DNA of 64,000 bases from Jeotgalibacillus haloalkalitolerans (GTDB lineage Bacteria > Bacillota > Bacilli > Bacillales > Jeotgalibacillaceae). Positions 54,475 to 64,000 of this stretch are shown piece by piece (the stretch's first letter is position 1; every line of letters begins with the position of its first letter). The notes beneath the pieces are model-generated. The model had not been told where the DNA came from. It ran no database searches and saw nothing but the letters and a program-made list of their open reading frames with translations. The translations under genes were made by a program, and so were the position numbers. The stretch spans positions 682,001 to 746,000 of the forward strand of contig NZ_JAXQNN010000002.1 of assembly GCF_034427455.1 (NCBI RefSeq), in the 5' to 3' direction.

Positions 54475-54717
54475 TATAAAAAAAGAGGCCGGGACATAAA
54501 AATGTCTCAGCCTATTAAAGTCGTTTCGCTACGCTTCAGGCGGACGCTTTCCGGACGGAGGTCGCTAAGCCTCCTCGCCTTCGGCTGCGGGGTCTCAGCT
54601 TTCCTCTACTCGTCCCGGAGTCGCTGCCTTACGCTCCACTGCACTAAGTTTTTTTTTCAATATTTAAAAGATGTTATTAACTTGTTTTTCACCTTTTGTC
54701 CCAATCTCTTTTTTATA
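54475..54717. repeat. Intergenic repeat copy 4 with a different pair of ends
   Basis: About 243 bases with inverted ends: TATAAAAAAAGAGGCCGGGA from 54475 and, on the other strand, TATAAAAAAGAGATTGGGAC from 54717. The interior contains GGCGGACGCTTTCCGGACGG and TCGCTACGCTTC, related to the GGGACGCTTTCC core of the other repeats. The right end contains the secDF stop codon. Also shows TA-rich flanks on both sides, which hide any target duplication. Confidence 0.7.
54478..54512 (-). terminator. Terminator carried by the left end of repeat copy 4
   Basis: GGCCGGGACAT (54487-54497) pairs with ATGTCTCAGCC (54502-54512) with one C-A mismatch, and is followed on the minus strand by TCTTTTTTTATA. It would end transcripts coming from secDF through the repeat. 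Confidence 0.75.
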
Positions 54718-56983
54718 CGACTGGTTCGTCAGTCCATTCTTTCTTCTCTTTGAATGTAATCAGTACGCCTTTCTTCTTAAGCTGGCGCTTTTTCAGTACA
54801 TACCACAGCTGAGACGCGATAAATACTGATGAGTAAGTACCTGCTATTAAACCGACCAGCAGAGCGATAGAGAAGTTTAAGATTGACGTTGCACCGAAAA
54901 GGATCAGTGCGACTACAACGAACACCACTGTCAGCACAGTATTCACTGAACGGCCGAGCGTTTGTCTCAGTGATTTGTTAACAATTGCTGCAAGCTCTTC
55001 TTTCTTCTCAATCCGCTTCATCTTACGCATGTTCTCCCTGATCCGGTCAAACGTAACGATTGTATCGTTAATGGAGTAACCGATAACCGTCAGAACTGCC
55101 GCGATAAATGTAACGTCAACTTCAAGTCTTGTTAAGCTGAAGATTGCGATGATAAAAAATGCATCATGGACTAAAGCAACAATTGATGCAGTTGCCATTT
55201 GCCATTCAAAACGCAAGGTTACATACAGGATAATGCCGATCGATGCAATGGCGACTGCCATAAGTGCATTTCTAGCAAGCTCTTCTCCAATGACCGGATT
55301 AACCGTTGAAATATTCGGGTCGGATCCATATGCTTCAGTGAAATATGATCTCAGTTCAGCAATTTCGGTCTGACTCAGCTCTTCTGAAAATCTTGCTACC
55401 CCAATCTCCTGGTTATTACCTGAAACCACTACATTTGATGGCTCATAGCCGGCTTCTTCGATATCCGCTGCAAAGGATTCGTTCGTCAACGGTGTATCAG
55501 ACAGTACTTCCATTCGTGATCCTTCAGTGAAGTCTATTCCAAGGTTCAATCTGAAAGTAAGTAATACTGTCAGACCCGCTACGAGTAATACTCCTGAAAG
55601 AATGAAGAACCTTTTTCTGACCTTCACAAAGTCGAAGCGGTCGAACTTAGTCGGCAGATCAAGTGAGTCAGGCTCCTCTTCCTCGTTATACTCAAGAATT
55701 TCAGACTTTTTGACGCCAAACCAGCCTTTACGCTGATCAAGAAACTTACTTCTGATCCAGAGGCTCATAAATAAACGTGTACCGAAAACAGCGGTGATAA
55801 AGCTTGTCACAATACTGATTAACAGCATTGTCGCAAAACCTTTAACTGAGCTTGTACCAAATGTGAATAATACAATACCTGCCAACATTGTTGTTACGTT
55901 AGCATCCACAATCGTCAATAATGAAGAACTGCTCGCCTTTTTCCATGCATCACGGACAGACCTTCCTATACGAAGCTCTTCTTTCATCCGCTCATATGTG
56001 ATGATATTGGCATCAATTGCCATACCAACCCCGAGAATTAATGCTGCTATACCCGGGAGTGTCAATACGCCATTCACCCAGTCAAAAATCAGCAGGATCA
56101 GATAGATGTATACCGATAAAGTGATAATCCCGATCAACCCAGGGAAACGGTAGAACGCAATCATAAACAGGAAGATCAACGCAACACCAATGATACCTGC
56201 AAGGATCGTCTGCTCCATAGCCAATAAACCAAATGATGCACCAACTGAATCTGAATATACTTCCTCGAGTTCAACTGGCAGTGACCCTGCACTTAACAGA
56301 TCCGCAAGATTGTTTGCTTCTTCAAGTGTAAAATTACCTGTAATCGTAACTGTATCAGTATTCAGCACTTCGCTTACATTTGGTGCTGATATGAATTTAG
56401 GGTCTTCTTTTGTTACTTCTTCCTGATAGGAGTCCCCTTCCTCATAATCAAGCCAGATGACAAGCTGATTCTGGGGTGCCATCGCAAGAATTTCCTGTGT
56501 AATTTGACCGAATTGATCCGCATCTTTTAACTCAACCTGAACGATCGGCTGATTGTTGTTTGGATCAAATGTCTGGGTAGCCCCGCCTTCAACAAGGTCA
56601 GCCCCGGTCATTTTGACTTCATCATTTACATCACGGAATGTCAGGTTTGCTTCAGTTGAAAGAATCTCCCTTGCCTGATCCTGATCTTCAACACCTGCAA
56701 GCTGAACACGGATTCTGTTGCCATCTTCAACCTGAATCACAGGTTCGTTAACACCAAGTACGTTTACCCGGCGATCAAGTGCCTCTGCTGTATCAGATAC
56801 GACATCCGGAGTAATCTCCTGACCTTCTTGAGCCGGATTTACTTCATACAGCACTTCAAAGCCGCCTTGAAGATCCAGACCCAGTTTGATGTTATTTAAA
56901 ATTGTATTGGATGTCAGTCCAATTGTGCCGCCAATCAATATGAGTAATAAAAAGAAGGCGACAATCCTGCTGCGCTTAATCAT
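54713..56983 (-). CDS. secDF: Protein translocase subunit SecDF (fused)
   Basis: A 756-residue fusion of SecD and SecF, as usual in Bacillus, using the proton gradient to help protein export. About twelve membrane segments. The SecD half has KLGLDLQGGFEVLYEV, a periplasmic P1 domain (about 60-270) and GVGMAIDANIITYERMKEE; the SecF half has GIDFTEGSRMEV and VIGYSINDTIVTFDRIREN. The ATG at 56983 with GGGAGG upstream is preferred over a 30-codon extension. The stop codon overlaps the end of repeat copy 4. Confidence 0.95.
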   Translation of the reverse strand: MIKRSRIVAFFLLLILIGGTIGLTSNTILNNIKLGLDLQGGFEVLYEVNPAQEGQEITPDVVSDTAEALDRRVNVLGVNEPVIQVEDGNRIRVQLAGVEDQDQAREILSTEANLTFRDVNDEVKMTGADLVEGGATQTFDPNNNQPIVQVELKDADQFGQITQEILAMAPQNQLVIWLDYEEGDSYQEEVTKEDPKFISAPNVSEVLNTDTVTITGNFTLEEANNLADLLSAGSLPVELEEVYSDSVGASFGLLAMEQTILAGIIGVALIFLFMIAFYRFPGLIGIITLSVYIYLILLIFDWVNGVLTLPGIAALILGVGMAIDANIITYERMKEELRIGRSVRDAWKKASSSSLLTIVDANVTTMLAGIVLFTFGTSSVKGFATMLLISIVTSFITAVFGTRLFMSLWIRSKFLDQRKGWFGVKKSEILEYNEEEEPDSLDLPTKFDRFDFVKVRKRFFILSGVLLVAGLTVLLTFRLNLGIDFTEGSRMEVLSDTPLTNESFAADIEEAGYEPSNVVVSGNNQEIGVARFSEELSQTEIAELRSYFTEAYGSDPNISTVNPVIGEELARNALMAVAIASIGIILYVTLRFEWQMATASIVALVHDAFFIIAIFSLTRLEVDVTFIAAVLTVIGYSINDTIVTFDRIRENMRKMKRIEKKEELAAIVNKSLRQTLGRSVNTVLTVVFVVVALILFGATSILNFSIALLVGLIAGTYSSVFIASQLWYVLKKRQLKKKGVLITFKEKKEWTDEPVV

Positions 56984-57130
56984 TATGTAAAAATCCTCCC
57001 TGTGTATATAGCCGAGACTATATGAAAACTGCCCGTTTGTAACAGGTCTGTAAAGTGTCTGAAATTTCAGCAACAGACTTATTATGTATTACTTCCCTGA
57101 AGGTGTCAACGCAGTCTCTTATATTGTCAG

Positions 57131-57457
57131 TCAATGTTCATCTTTATGTTGCCCATGAAGGAGCAGTTGTAATTCCTCATCTTCCAGTCCGCTTCTTCCT
57201 GCAGTCTGTTTGTATTCTTCATTCGTCATGAAATTCATATAGTCGCCTGCTTTGACCTGAAGGATTTCCTGTACGACGCGGTGAAGCCTGAAGCTTTCAC
57301 TCTCTCTTTTCCATTTTTTGTGTGTCAGATAGCGCCAGACATTTTCAGGTGTTGCGGTATCATATCCATACAGTCTGAGCTCCTGTGCTTTACTGATTAA
57401 AGCAGGACCTACAACTGAAAATGCATCTTCGTAGCTGGTATATTGATTCACTTTCAT
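57131..57457 (-). CDS. comN: Post-transcriptional regulator ComN
   Basis: A 108-residue protein with the Post_transc_reg domain, with KAQELRLYGYDTATPENVWR and FRLHRVVQEILQVKAGDYMN. In Bacillus subtilis ComN (YrzD) binds the 5' untranslated region of comE mRNA and helps its accumulation, and it interacts with DivIVA. Its presence agrees with the comEA-EB-EC genes elsewhere in the window. It lies upstream of secDF, as in Bacillus. Confidence 0.88.
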   Translation of the reverse strand: MKVNQYTSYEDAFSVVGPALISKAQELRLYGYDTATPENVWRYLTHKKWKRESESFRLHRVVQEILQVKAGDYMNFMTNEEYKQTAGRSGLEDEELQLLLHGQHKDEH

Positions 57458-57550
57458 ACTCCTCTCTATATTTATTGCATAGCCCCGTTTCTCTGCGGCA
57501 TATGATTTATTGTATCTAAAATATATGCATTTGAGAAGATGGGGGACAAA

Positions 57551-59050
57551 GTGTCTAAACTTATTAAAGGTACTCTACTGCTAATGGCTGCTGCGTTAGT
57601 GACAAAAGTTCTCGGGTTTGTACATAGGATTATTCTCGCTGATATGGCCGGTGCTGAAGGTGTAGGGCTTTACATGATGACATTTCCTGCCCTGATGCTG
57701 GCTATAACCGTGACTCAGCTGGGTCTCCCGATCGCAATTTCCAAGTATGTATCAGAAGCGGCAGCAAATAAAAACGAGCAGGAAATCCGTAAGATCCTCT
57801 CCGTGTCGCTTTGGATCACCGGGTCATTGGCTGTTCTTTTGACCCCGCTTTTATTTTTTGCAGCACCCTATATTTCCACAGTGCTTCTAAACGATGAGCG
57901 GACGCTTATTCCTTTTATAGCAGTGTTACCAATCATTCCAATCGCTGCTTTTTCAGCTGTCGTCCGTGGATACTTTATGGGACGGCAGCAGATGGGGATC
58001 ACAGCAATCGGGTCAGTTCTTGAACAGACGATACGCATACTATTGCTGGTTGCGGCTGTAGGGTTTTTAAGCTCTAAAGGCCCAGCTTATGCAGCCGGTG
58101 GCGCAATGCTCGCAGCTGTCATCGGTGAATTATGCTCACTGCTGTTTTTACTGGTCATGTTTAAGACCAAGAAAACGAAACTGAGAGGCAGATCAGAGAA
58201 CTCTTTCCGGGAAACCGCTAATCAGTTACTGAAGATTGCCCTGCCAAGTGCGGGGAGCAGATTCGTGGGCTCTGCCGCCTGGTTTCTGGAGCCGATCATC
58301 GTGATGAAATGTCTCGTATTTACAGGGATGGCTGCTACTGCAGTCACAGCAGAATACGGATTATTAACCGGATTTGTCCTGCCGGTATTACTGCTGCCTT
58401 CGTTTATTACTGTTTCACTCAGTATGGCCCTGGTCCCCTCAATCAGTGAAGCCAGGGCACTGTCACAGGACCGGGTTGTCATGTACAGAATCACACAGTC
58501 ATTGAGGCTTTCTGCAGTGACCGGTACACTTTGCTGTCTGATTCTTTTTCTTGAGGGTGAAACAATACTGACACTTTTATATGGATCAGCAGAAGGACTC
58601 AATTTATTAAAATTAATGGCTTTATTTTTTATCTTTTATTACTATCAGGGACCTTTGCACGCTGTCCTGCAGGCATTTGAAGCAGCCGGCAAAGCTATGG
58701 TCAACAGTATCACAGGCTCAATCATCAAGCTTCTTTCTATGGCGGGCCTCATGATTTATTTCGAAGACATCACAGGTGCTGCAATTGGACTTGCAATCGG
58801 CACAGCCGCAGTGACTTTTTTACATTTCCACTCCGTGAGAAAAATGACCAGGTTGTCTCTGCCCATCGGCCAATATGCAGCCATTGCGCTGGTATCAGCC
58901 TGCTGCTGGCTGATACATACCGGGATTCTATCAATGAGTGCACCTGTCAGAATACTGATACTCATTCTGATCTTCTGCTTTTTAGCTTCCCGGGTTCAGC
59001 TGATCCAGCGGGATGACTGGTCTTTTCTTAAAAGCTTTAAGAAGAACTGA
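57551..59050 (+). CDS. spoVB: Stage V sporulation protein B (MurJ/MOP-type flippase)
   Basis: A 499-residue membrane protein with about 14 segments, related to lipid II flippases and needed for spore cortex synthesis. KLIKGTLLLMAAALVTKVLG, GLYMMTFPALMLAITVTQLG and VVRGYFMGRQQMG are family signatures. GTG at 57551 is preferred because GGGGGA lies five bases upstream and the protein then starts as in Bacillus; ATG at 57539 is the alternative. It is divergent from comN and its end overlaps the convergent DUF421 gene by 14 bases. Confidence 0.88.
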   Translation: MSKLIKGTLLLMAAALVTKVLGFVHRIILADMAGAEGVGLYMMTFPALMLAITVTQLGLPIAISKYVSEAAANKNEQEIRKILSVSLWITGSLAVLLTPLLFFAAPYISTVLLNDERTLIPFIAVLPIIPIAAFSAVVRGYFMGRQQMGITAIGSVLEQTIRILLLVAAVGFLSSKGPAYAAGGAMLAAVIGELCSLLFLLVMFKTKKTKLRGRSENSFRETANQLLKIALPSAGSRFVGSAAWFLEPIIVMKCLVFTGMAATAVTAEYGLLTGFVLPVLLLPSFITVSLSMALVPSISEARALSQDRVVMYRITQSLRLSAVTGTLCCLILFLEGETILTLLYGSAEGLNLLKLMALFFIFYYYQGPLHAVLQAFEAAGKAMVNSITGSIIKLLSMAGLMIYFEDITGAAIGLAIGTAAVTFLHFHSVRKMTRLSLPIGQYAAIALVSACCWLIHTGILSMSAPVRILILILIFCFLASRVQLIQRDDWSFLKSFKKN

Positions 59051-59675
59051 TAAACCACTGTCCATCCTCATACGTACAAAAAAATATATTTTTCAACTGA
59101 TCATAACCCTGCTGCTTCAGTTCTTTTCGCAGCCAGCTTTCATTCTTTCCGATCAGGTCCAGGTGTCTGCTTTGAATTCTGCCGTCCATTACTAAAGGAA
59201 GTGACAGCTGCCCGGCACTGCGTTCTTTCCTGAGGACAGATAATGTGCCGGAAGGCTCTAAAATGGCAAATGAGACTTCCTGGAGGTCAAATACTTCTTT
59301 TTCTCTCAGCTGTTGCATAAGATCATCTATATTATAACGATTCTTTCTCATTTCATTTTTCACCAGCTCACCGTTATGAATTAAGATTGAAGGTCTGCCA
59401 TCGATGAGATCCCTGAACTTTTTGGATTTTAAAGAAAACCATGATAAAAGAATCTGCAGGAGCATTAACAGCACCATCGGAAATGCAGCCTGCATAAAAT
59501 TCATATAAGGGTCTTCAATCGCAAAAGCTGCCATTTCTGCGATCATCATAAATACAATCAGGTCAAGCAAACTCAGCTCTCCGATTTCGCGTTTACCCAT
59601 CAGCCTGAAAATCAATAGAATCAGTAAATAAAGTGTGACCGCTTTAAACCCGATCAGCATATAGATTTCAAACAA
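59037..59675 (-). CDS. yrbG: DUF421/YetF-family membrane protein (YrbG-like)
   Basis: About 212 residues with three N-terminal membrane segments (IGFKAVTLYLLILLIFRLMG then IVFMMIAEMAAFAIED and FPMVLLMLLQILLSWF) and a cytoplasmic DUF421 domain with FRDLIDGRPSILIHNGELV and DDLMQQLREKEVFDLQEVSF. Function unknown; related proteins are linked to spore or envelope stress. TTG at 59675 with AAGGTGG is the likely start; the frame is open to 59732. Convergent with spoVB. Confidence 0.85.
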   Translation of the reverse strand: MFEIYMLIGFKAVTLYLLILLIFRLMGKREIGELSLLDLIVFMMIAEMAAFAIEDPYMNFMQAAFPMVLLMLLQILLSWFSLKSKKFRDLIDGRPSILIHNGELVKNEMRKNRYNIDDLMQQLREKEVFDLQEVSFAILEPSGTLSVLRKERSAGQLSLPLVMDGRIQSRHLDLIGKNESWLRKELKQQGYDQLKNIFFCTYEDGQWFISSS

Positions 59676-59753
59676 TCTCCGCACCACCTTTACGATGGTA
59701 GTGTGTACGAAAAACAGAATTTCATTTATCAAAACATAAAGGAGCGTGAAAAC

Positions 59754-60149
59754 ATGGCTGTGTGGAAAAGGACTGCTCAGGGCTTAGGTGTAGCGATCGG
59801 GGTTGTGCTGCTAATGATTACGCTATATGCCGCAATCGCAGCAGGGTTACTCCATTTCACCGAAATAGCAGAGTCTTCAATGGAGAAGTGGAACGGACTG
59901 GCAGGTGCTGCAGCTGTATTGGTCGGCAGCCTGACAGGGAGTGCTTTTGCAGGTCAAAAAGGTTTTCATATCGGGCTTCTGACGGCTCTGTCAGTGATTG
60001 GAACAGGACTGTTTTTAAAAGAGATACTATTTGAATGGTCTCATCTTATCCACTATGGGCTGCTGCTTGCTTCAGGAATGGCGGGGGGAATTGCAGGGGT
60101 TAATTTATTTGGACGTTCTGCAATAAACGGAAAGCCTGACAAAAAATAA
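59754..60149 (+). CDS. yrzE: TIGR04086 family membrane protein (YrzE-like)
   Basis: A 131-residue membrane protein with four hydrophobic segments (about 9-32, 46-66, 69-88, 95-120). Segments GLAGAAAVLVGSLTGSAFAG and GLLLASGMAGGIAGVNLFG are glycine/alanine-rich as in the TIGR04086 family, which is common in Bacillales next to yajC. Function unknown. AAAGGAG precedes the ATG. It is divergent from the DUF421 gene and convergent with yajC. Confidence 0.85.
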   Translation: MAVWKRTAQGLGVAIGVVLLMITLYAAIAAGLLHFTEIAESSMEKWNGLAGAAAVLVGSLTGSAFAGQKGFHIGLLTALSVIGTGLFLKEILFEWSHLIHYGLLLASGMAGGIAGVNLFGRSAINGKPDKK

Positions 60150-60177
60150 AAAAGCTGCAGCTGCAGCTTTTTTTATC
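60145..60177. terminator. Palindromic terminator between yrzE and yajC
   Basis: AAAGCTGCAGCTGCAGCTTT (60151-60170) is a perfect 20-base palindrome. T-runs follow in both directions (TTTTATC on plus, TTTTATTTTTTG on minus), so it ends both convergent genes. Confidence 0.9.
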
Positions 60178-60182
60178 TTTTA

Positions 60183-60455
60183 TTACATTGCTGAATCTTT
60201 TTCCACCACTTCACGTACCGCATTGCGGTCATATGTTAAGCGGCTTCCATCTCCACACTTAATCACGACCTGACCTTCGTCAAGTGCATCGATGATACCG
60301 TGTAAACCGCCAATCGTGACGATTTTATCACCTTTGCTTAAGCTGTTTTGCATTTCCATTACTTTTTTCTGACGCTTCTGCTGAGGACGGATTAAGAAAA
60401 GGTACATTAAACCGAACATCAGAATAAGCGGAAGTAAAGTTACGATCATATCCAT
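60183..60455 (-). CDS. yajC: Preprotein translocase accessory subunit YajC
   Basis: A 90-residue single-pass membrane protein associated with SecDF. The membrane segment covers about 3-21 (LLPLILMFGLMYLFLIRP), followed by QQKRQKKVMEMQNSLSKGDK and IVTIGGLHGIID. GGGGGAG precedes the ATG. It follows tgt, as in most bacteria. Confidence 0.95.
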   Translation of the reverse strand: MDMIVTLLPLILMFGLMYLFLIRPQQKRQKKVMEMQNSLSKGDKIVTIGGLHGIIDALDEGQVVIKCGDGSRLTYDRNAVREVVEKDSAM

Positions 60456-60488
60456 TACGCTAAACTCCCCCTTTCTTTCATATATCTA

Positions 60489-61643
<1,155 letters not shown>

Positions 61644-62669
61644 CTATTTAATCAGCATGGCATCGCCAAAGCTGAAAAATCTGTACCTTTCCTTCACTGC
61701 CGCTTCATAGGCAGCAAGTGTATGTTCCCTTCCGGCCATTGCACTCACAAGCATGATCAGCGTTGACTTTGGCAGATGGAAGTTCGTCAGCAGCACATCT
61801 GAAGCTTTAAATGTATAGCCCGGATAAATAAAAATATCTGTCCATCCGCTTTGCGCTTTAAAATGACCCTGATCATCAGCAATCGTTTCCAGTGTACGTG
61901 TTGAAGTTGTACCAACTGTAATAATCCGGCCGCCATTTGACCTTGTCTCATTGAGAATACGGGCATTTTCTTCAGACAGCTGATAATATTCACTGTGCAT
62001 ATCATGCTCTTCAATAGAATCCACTGATACGGGTCTGAAAGTGCCTAATCCTACATGCAGTGTGATAAATGCAACTTTCACGCCTTTTGCTTTAATTTCC
62101 TCAAGAATCTCTTCAGTGAAGTGAAGCCCTGCAGTCGGCGCAGCAGCAGATCCGCGCTCTTTAGCAAACACTGTCTGATAACGGTCACGGTCATCAAGCT
62201 TTTCCTTGATATATGGAGGCAGCGGCATATCGCCAAGCTGGTCAAGCAGTTCATAAAAGATCCCTTCATAGCTGAAGGACAAGATGCGGGCACCCTGCTC
62301 TCCCGTTTCGATGCATTCAGCTGTCAGTAATCCATCACCAAATGTAATAACCGTTCCGGGCTTTATTCTTTTAGCAGGCTTCACAAGTGTTTCCCATGTA
62401 TCACCTTCCAGCTGCTTCAGCAGGAGTACCTCAATTGCAGCACCGGTTTCCTGCTTCTCTCCAATCAGTCTCGCAGGAAGTACTTTCGTATCGTTTAACA
62501 CGAGGCAATCGCCTTCATGCAAATAATCCAGTATATGTTTAAATGACTGATGTTCCACCTTACCTGTCACCTTATCAAGCACCATCAGTCTGCTTGATGT
62601 ACGGTCTTCAAGCGGAACCTGTGCAATCAGTTCTTCAGGAAGTTCAAAATCAAAATCATTGATATTCAT
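61644..62669 (-). CDS. queA: S-adenosylmethionine:tRNA ribosyltransferase-isomerase
   Basis: A 341-residue enzyme that adds the ribosyl part of SAM to preQ1 in tRNA, giving epoxyqueuosine. [50 protein letters not shown] and [16 protein letters not shown] are signatures. It precedes tgt; together they form the tRNA part of queuosine synthesis. Complete and of normal length. Confidence 0.97.
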   Translation of the reverse strand: MNINDFDFELPEELIAQVPLEDRTSSRLMVLDKVTGKVEHQSFKHILDYLHEGDCLVLNDTKVLPARLIGEKQETGAAIEVLLLKQLEGDTWETLVKPAKRIKPGTVITFGDGLLTAECIETGEQGARILSFSYEGIFYELLDQLGDMPLPPYIKEKLDDRDRYQTVFAKERGSAAAPTAGLHFTEEILEEIKAKGVKVAFITLHVGLGTFRPVSVDSIEEHDMHSEYYQLSEENARILNETRSNGGRIITVGTTSTRTLETIADDQGHFKAQSGWTDIFIYPGYTFKASDVLLTNFHLPKSTLIMLVSAMAGREHTLAAYEAAVKERYRFFSFGDAMLIK

Positions 62670-62682
62670 CTTTCGCAGCTCC

Positions 62683-62886
62683 TTACCTGAACCTTCCGAT
62701 TAAAAAGAAGATTCCTGTCAAAATTAAACTAATTAAAATTGAAGTAACAATCGGAAAATAAAACGTCATGTTTTCTTTCCTGATCACAATATCACCCGGC
62801 AGTCTGCCAGCTTTTATAAACTGCAGTAAAAATCCTGCCACTAAAAGTGCAGCACCTGCAATCATCAGCATTTTGGGCAGTGTCAT
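62683..62886 (-). CDS. DUF2905 family membrane protein
   Basis: A 67-residue protein with two membrane segments (about 5-24 and 45-64) and the conserved link [23 protein letters not shown]2905; function unknown. Its ATG overlaps the ruvB stop as ATGA and it is followed by queA 13 bases later, so it is co-expressed with the Holliday junction genes. It matches Bacillus YrzS in position. Confidence 0.9.
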   Translation of the reverse strand: MTLPKMLMIAGAALLVAGFLLQFIKAGRLPGDIVIRKENMTFYFPIVTSILISLILTGIFFLIGRFR

Positions 62887-63881
62887 TCAGGCACCTCCAG
62901 GTTAAAATGTTCGTAAACCAGCGGGGTAGCAATCCGTCCCCTCGGCGTACGCTGCAGGAATCCAATCTGCAGCAGGTATGGCTCATACACATCTTCAATT
63001 GTTGAAGACTCCTCCCCTATACTCGCTGCAATTGTATCAAGTCCGACAGGCCCGCCTCTGAAGCGCTCTATGATTCCTCTTAATAATTTATGATCAATAT
63101 GATCGAGTCCAAGCTGATCAACCTGCAACAGTTCAAGGGATGCTCTGGCGATCGGAAGTGTAATATCCCCTTCCCCTTTCACCTGAGCATAATCCCTTAC
63201 GCGTCTCAGAAGACGGTTCGCAATCCGTGGCGTTCCCCTGGATCTCCGGGCAATTTCATCCGCTCCGAAATCATCGATCTCAGTATTAAATATATCTGCT
63301 GAACGGTTTACAATCTCTTTTAACTGTTCTGTATTGTAATATTCAAGCCTGCTTAATACGCCGAATCTGTCACGGAGCGGTGCTGAGATCGCACCTGCAC
63401 GTGTTGTTGCACCAACTAAAGTAAACGGTGGAAGATCCAGCCTGACTGACCTTGCACTTGGACCGCTGCCAATGACAATATCAAGACAGAAGTCTTCCAT
63501 TGCAGGGTACAGCACTTCTTCAATCGCTCTCGGGAGTCTGTGGATCTCATCAATAAACAGAACATCACCAGGTTCAAGTGCCGTCAGAATCGCAGCAAGA
63601 TCTCCTGCTCTTTCGACTGCCGGCCCTGCAGTTGTCCGCAGATTGACACCCATCTCATTTGCAATAACTGCTGCAAGCGTTGTTTTACCCAGACCCGGGG
63701 GACCATACAGAAGAACATGGTCAAGGGTTTCCTGCCTGTTTTTTGCCGCTTCAATATAAATCGCCAGATTCTGTTTCACCTGATCCTGACCGATATATGT
63801 TTCAAGCAGCTGCGGTCTGATCGACTGCTCGAGCGTTTCTTCTTCTATATTTGCTTCCCCTGATACAATCCGTTCTTCCAT
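62883..63881 (-). CDS. ruvB: Holliday junction branch-migration helicase RuvB
   Basis: A 332-residue AAA+ motor that drives branch migration with Ruv[19 protein letters not shown], Walker [10 protein letters not shown] (about 59-67), Walker [12 protein letters not shown], sensor GATTRAG, the arginine finger region [14 protein letters not shown] and the C-terminal winged helix with [10 protein letters not shown] are intact. AAAGGAGGGG precedes the ATG. It follows ruvA by 13 bases. Confidence 0.97.
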   Translation of the reverse strand: MEERIVSGEANIEEETLEQSIRPQLLETYIGQDQVKQNLAIYIEAAKNRQETLDHVLLYGPPGLGKTTLAAVIANEMGVNLRTTAGPAVERAGDLAAILTALEPGDVLFIDEIHRLPRAIEEVLYPAMEDFCLDIVIGSGPSARSVRLDLPPFTLVGATTRAGAISAPLRDRFGVLSRLEYYNTEQLKEIVNRSADIFNTEIDDFGADEIARRSRGTPRIANRLLRRVRDYAQVKGEGDITLPIARASLELLQVDQLGLDHIDHKLLRGIIERFRGGPVGLDTIAASIGEESSTIEDVYEPYLLQIGFLQRTPRGRIATPLVYEHFNLEVPE

Positions 63882-63894
63882 CTAATCCCCTCCT

Positions 63895-64000
63895 TTATTT
63901 AAGCTTCAGCATGAGCTGAAGACCCTTTTTAATATATTGATCAGTAGTGAGTGATTCTTTTTGCAGTGCAGGTCTGATCTTTTTCACTTCACGTTCAGAA
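63895..64000 (-). CDS. ruvA: RuvA C-terminal end (gene continues beyond window)
   Basis: The last 34 codons of ruvA in the minus strand, ending LTTDQYIKKGLQLMLKLK, the domain III that contacts RuvB. The identification rests on this C-terminal pattern and on its place 13 bases before ruvB. The rest lies right of the window. Confidence 0.85.
   Translation of the reverse strand, partial: SEREVKKIRPALQKESLTTDQYIKKGLQLMLKLK

Noticed and set aside
54502-54753. 83-codon plus-strand frame at repeat copy 4
   Set aside because: Composed of repeat sequence with GC-rich hairpins, followed by part of secDF antisense; no ribosome site.

Overview
The window is a chromosomal segment of a low-to-moderate GC, endospore-forming member of the Bacillales. 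Evidence for this: spore genes (spoIIP, gpr, sigK, spoVB), sda with DnaA boxes, competence genes comEA/EB/EC and comN, two T-box leaders, Shine-Dalgarno sites close to AAAGGAGG, and gene order that follows the Bacillus subtilis blocks lepA-spoIIP-gpr-rpsT-holA-comE-yqeM-G and mtnN-greA-udk-...-alaS-recD2-mnmA-cymR-rarA-tcdA-6S-aspS-hisS-relA-apt-recJ-secDF-yajC-tgt-queA-ruvBA. The species cannot be fixed from sequence alone; a Planococcaceae/Jeotgalibacillus-like genome would fit.

Region 1 (1-6594) is the right end of a prophage or related integrated element. A leftward early module runs from a Cro-like regulator through an excisionase-like protein, several small phage proteins, an AntA/AntB-KilAC antirepressor, a DnaD-like replisome organiser and a DnaC-like helicase loader cut by the window edge. 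A rightward immunity module holds a CI/ImmR-like repressor, an ImmA-type metalloprotease and a tyrosine integrase. Three operator-like dyads lie between the two modules. The element ends 69 bases from the lepA stop codon, so its attachment site is probably just 3' of lepA.

Region 2 (6595-22667), mostly leftward, carries translation (lepA, rpsT), sporulation (spoIIP, gpr, sigK), DNA replication (holA), competence (comEC-EB-EA) and the yqe cluster for ribosome maturation, NAD synthesis and shikimate (yqeM, rsfS, yqeK, nadD, yqeI, aroE, yqeH, yqeG). Small genes inside it are yqzM, sda and a 45-codon CxxCxGxG protein. sigK is uninterrupted, with no skin-type insertion.

Region 3 (22664-42608) carries mtnN, yrzA, yrrS, greA, udk, the tRNA methyltransferase trmR, mltG, yrzB, ruvX, ireB, alaS with a T-box, recD2, a TPR protein, mnmA with its cysteine desulfurase, cymR, rarA, an ABC transporter and tcdA. 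Between trmR and udk, where Bacillus has the two U32 tRNA hydroxylase genes, only a short tail resembling the end of trhP2 remains.

Region 4 (42609-64000) carries a 6S RNA gene, aspS-hisS with a T-box, an SH3-repeat amidase, dtd, relA, apt, recJ, a LapA-domain protein, secDF, comN, spoVB, a DUF421 protein, a TIGR04086 protein, yajC, tgt, queA, a DUF2905 protein, ruvB and the tail of ruvA.

Four non-coding repeat elements of about 155-245 bases lie between genes. Three share degenerate terminal inverted repeats (GCTTTGTTAAAGT type). The fourth has different ends (AAAAAGAG..GGGACA type) and abuts the secDF stop codon. They look like non-autonomous mobile or terminator-supplying repeats. No rRNA, tRNA, CRISPR array or complete insertion sequence was seen.
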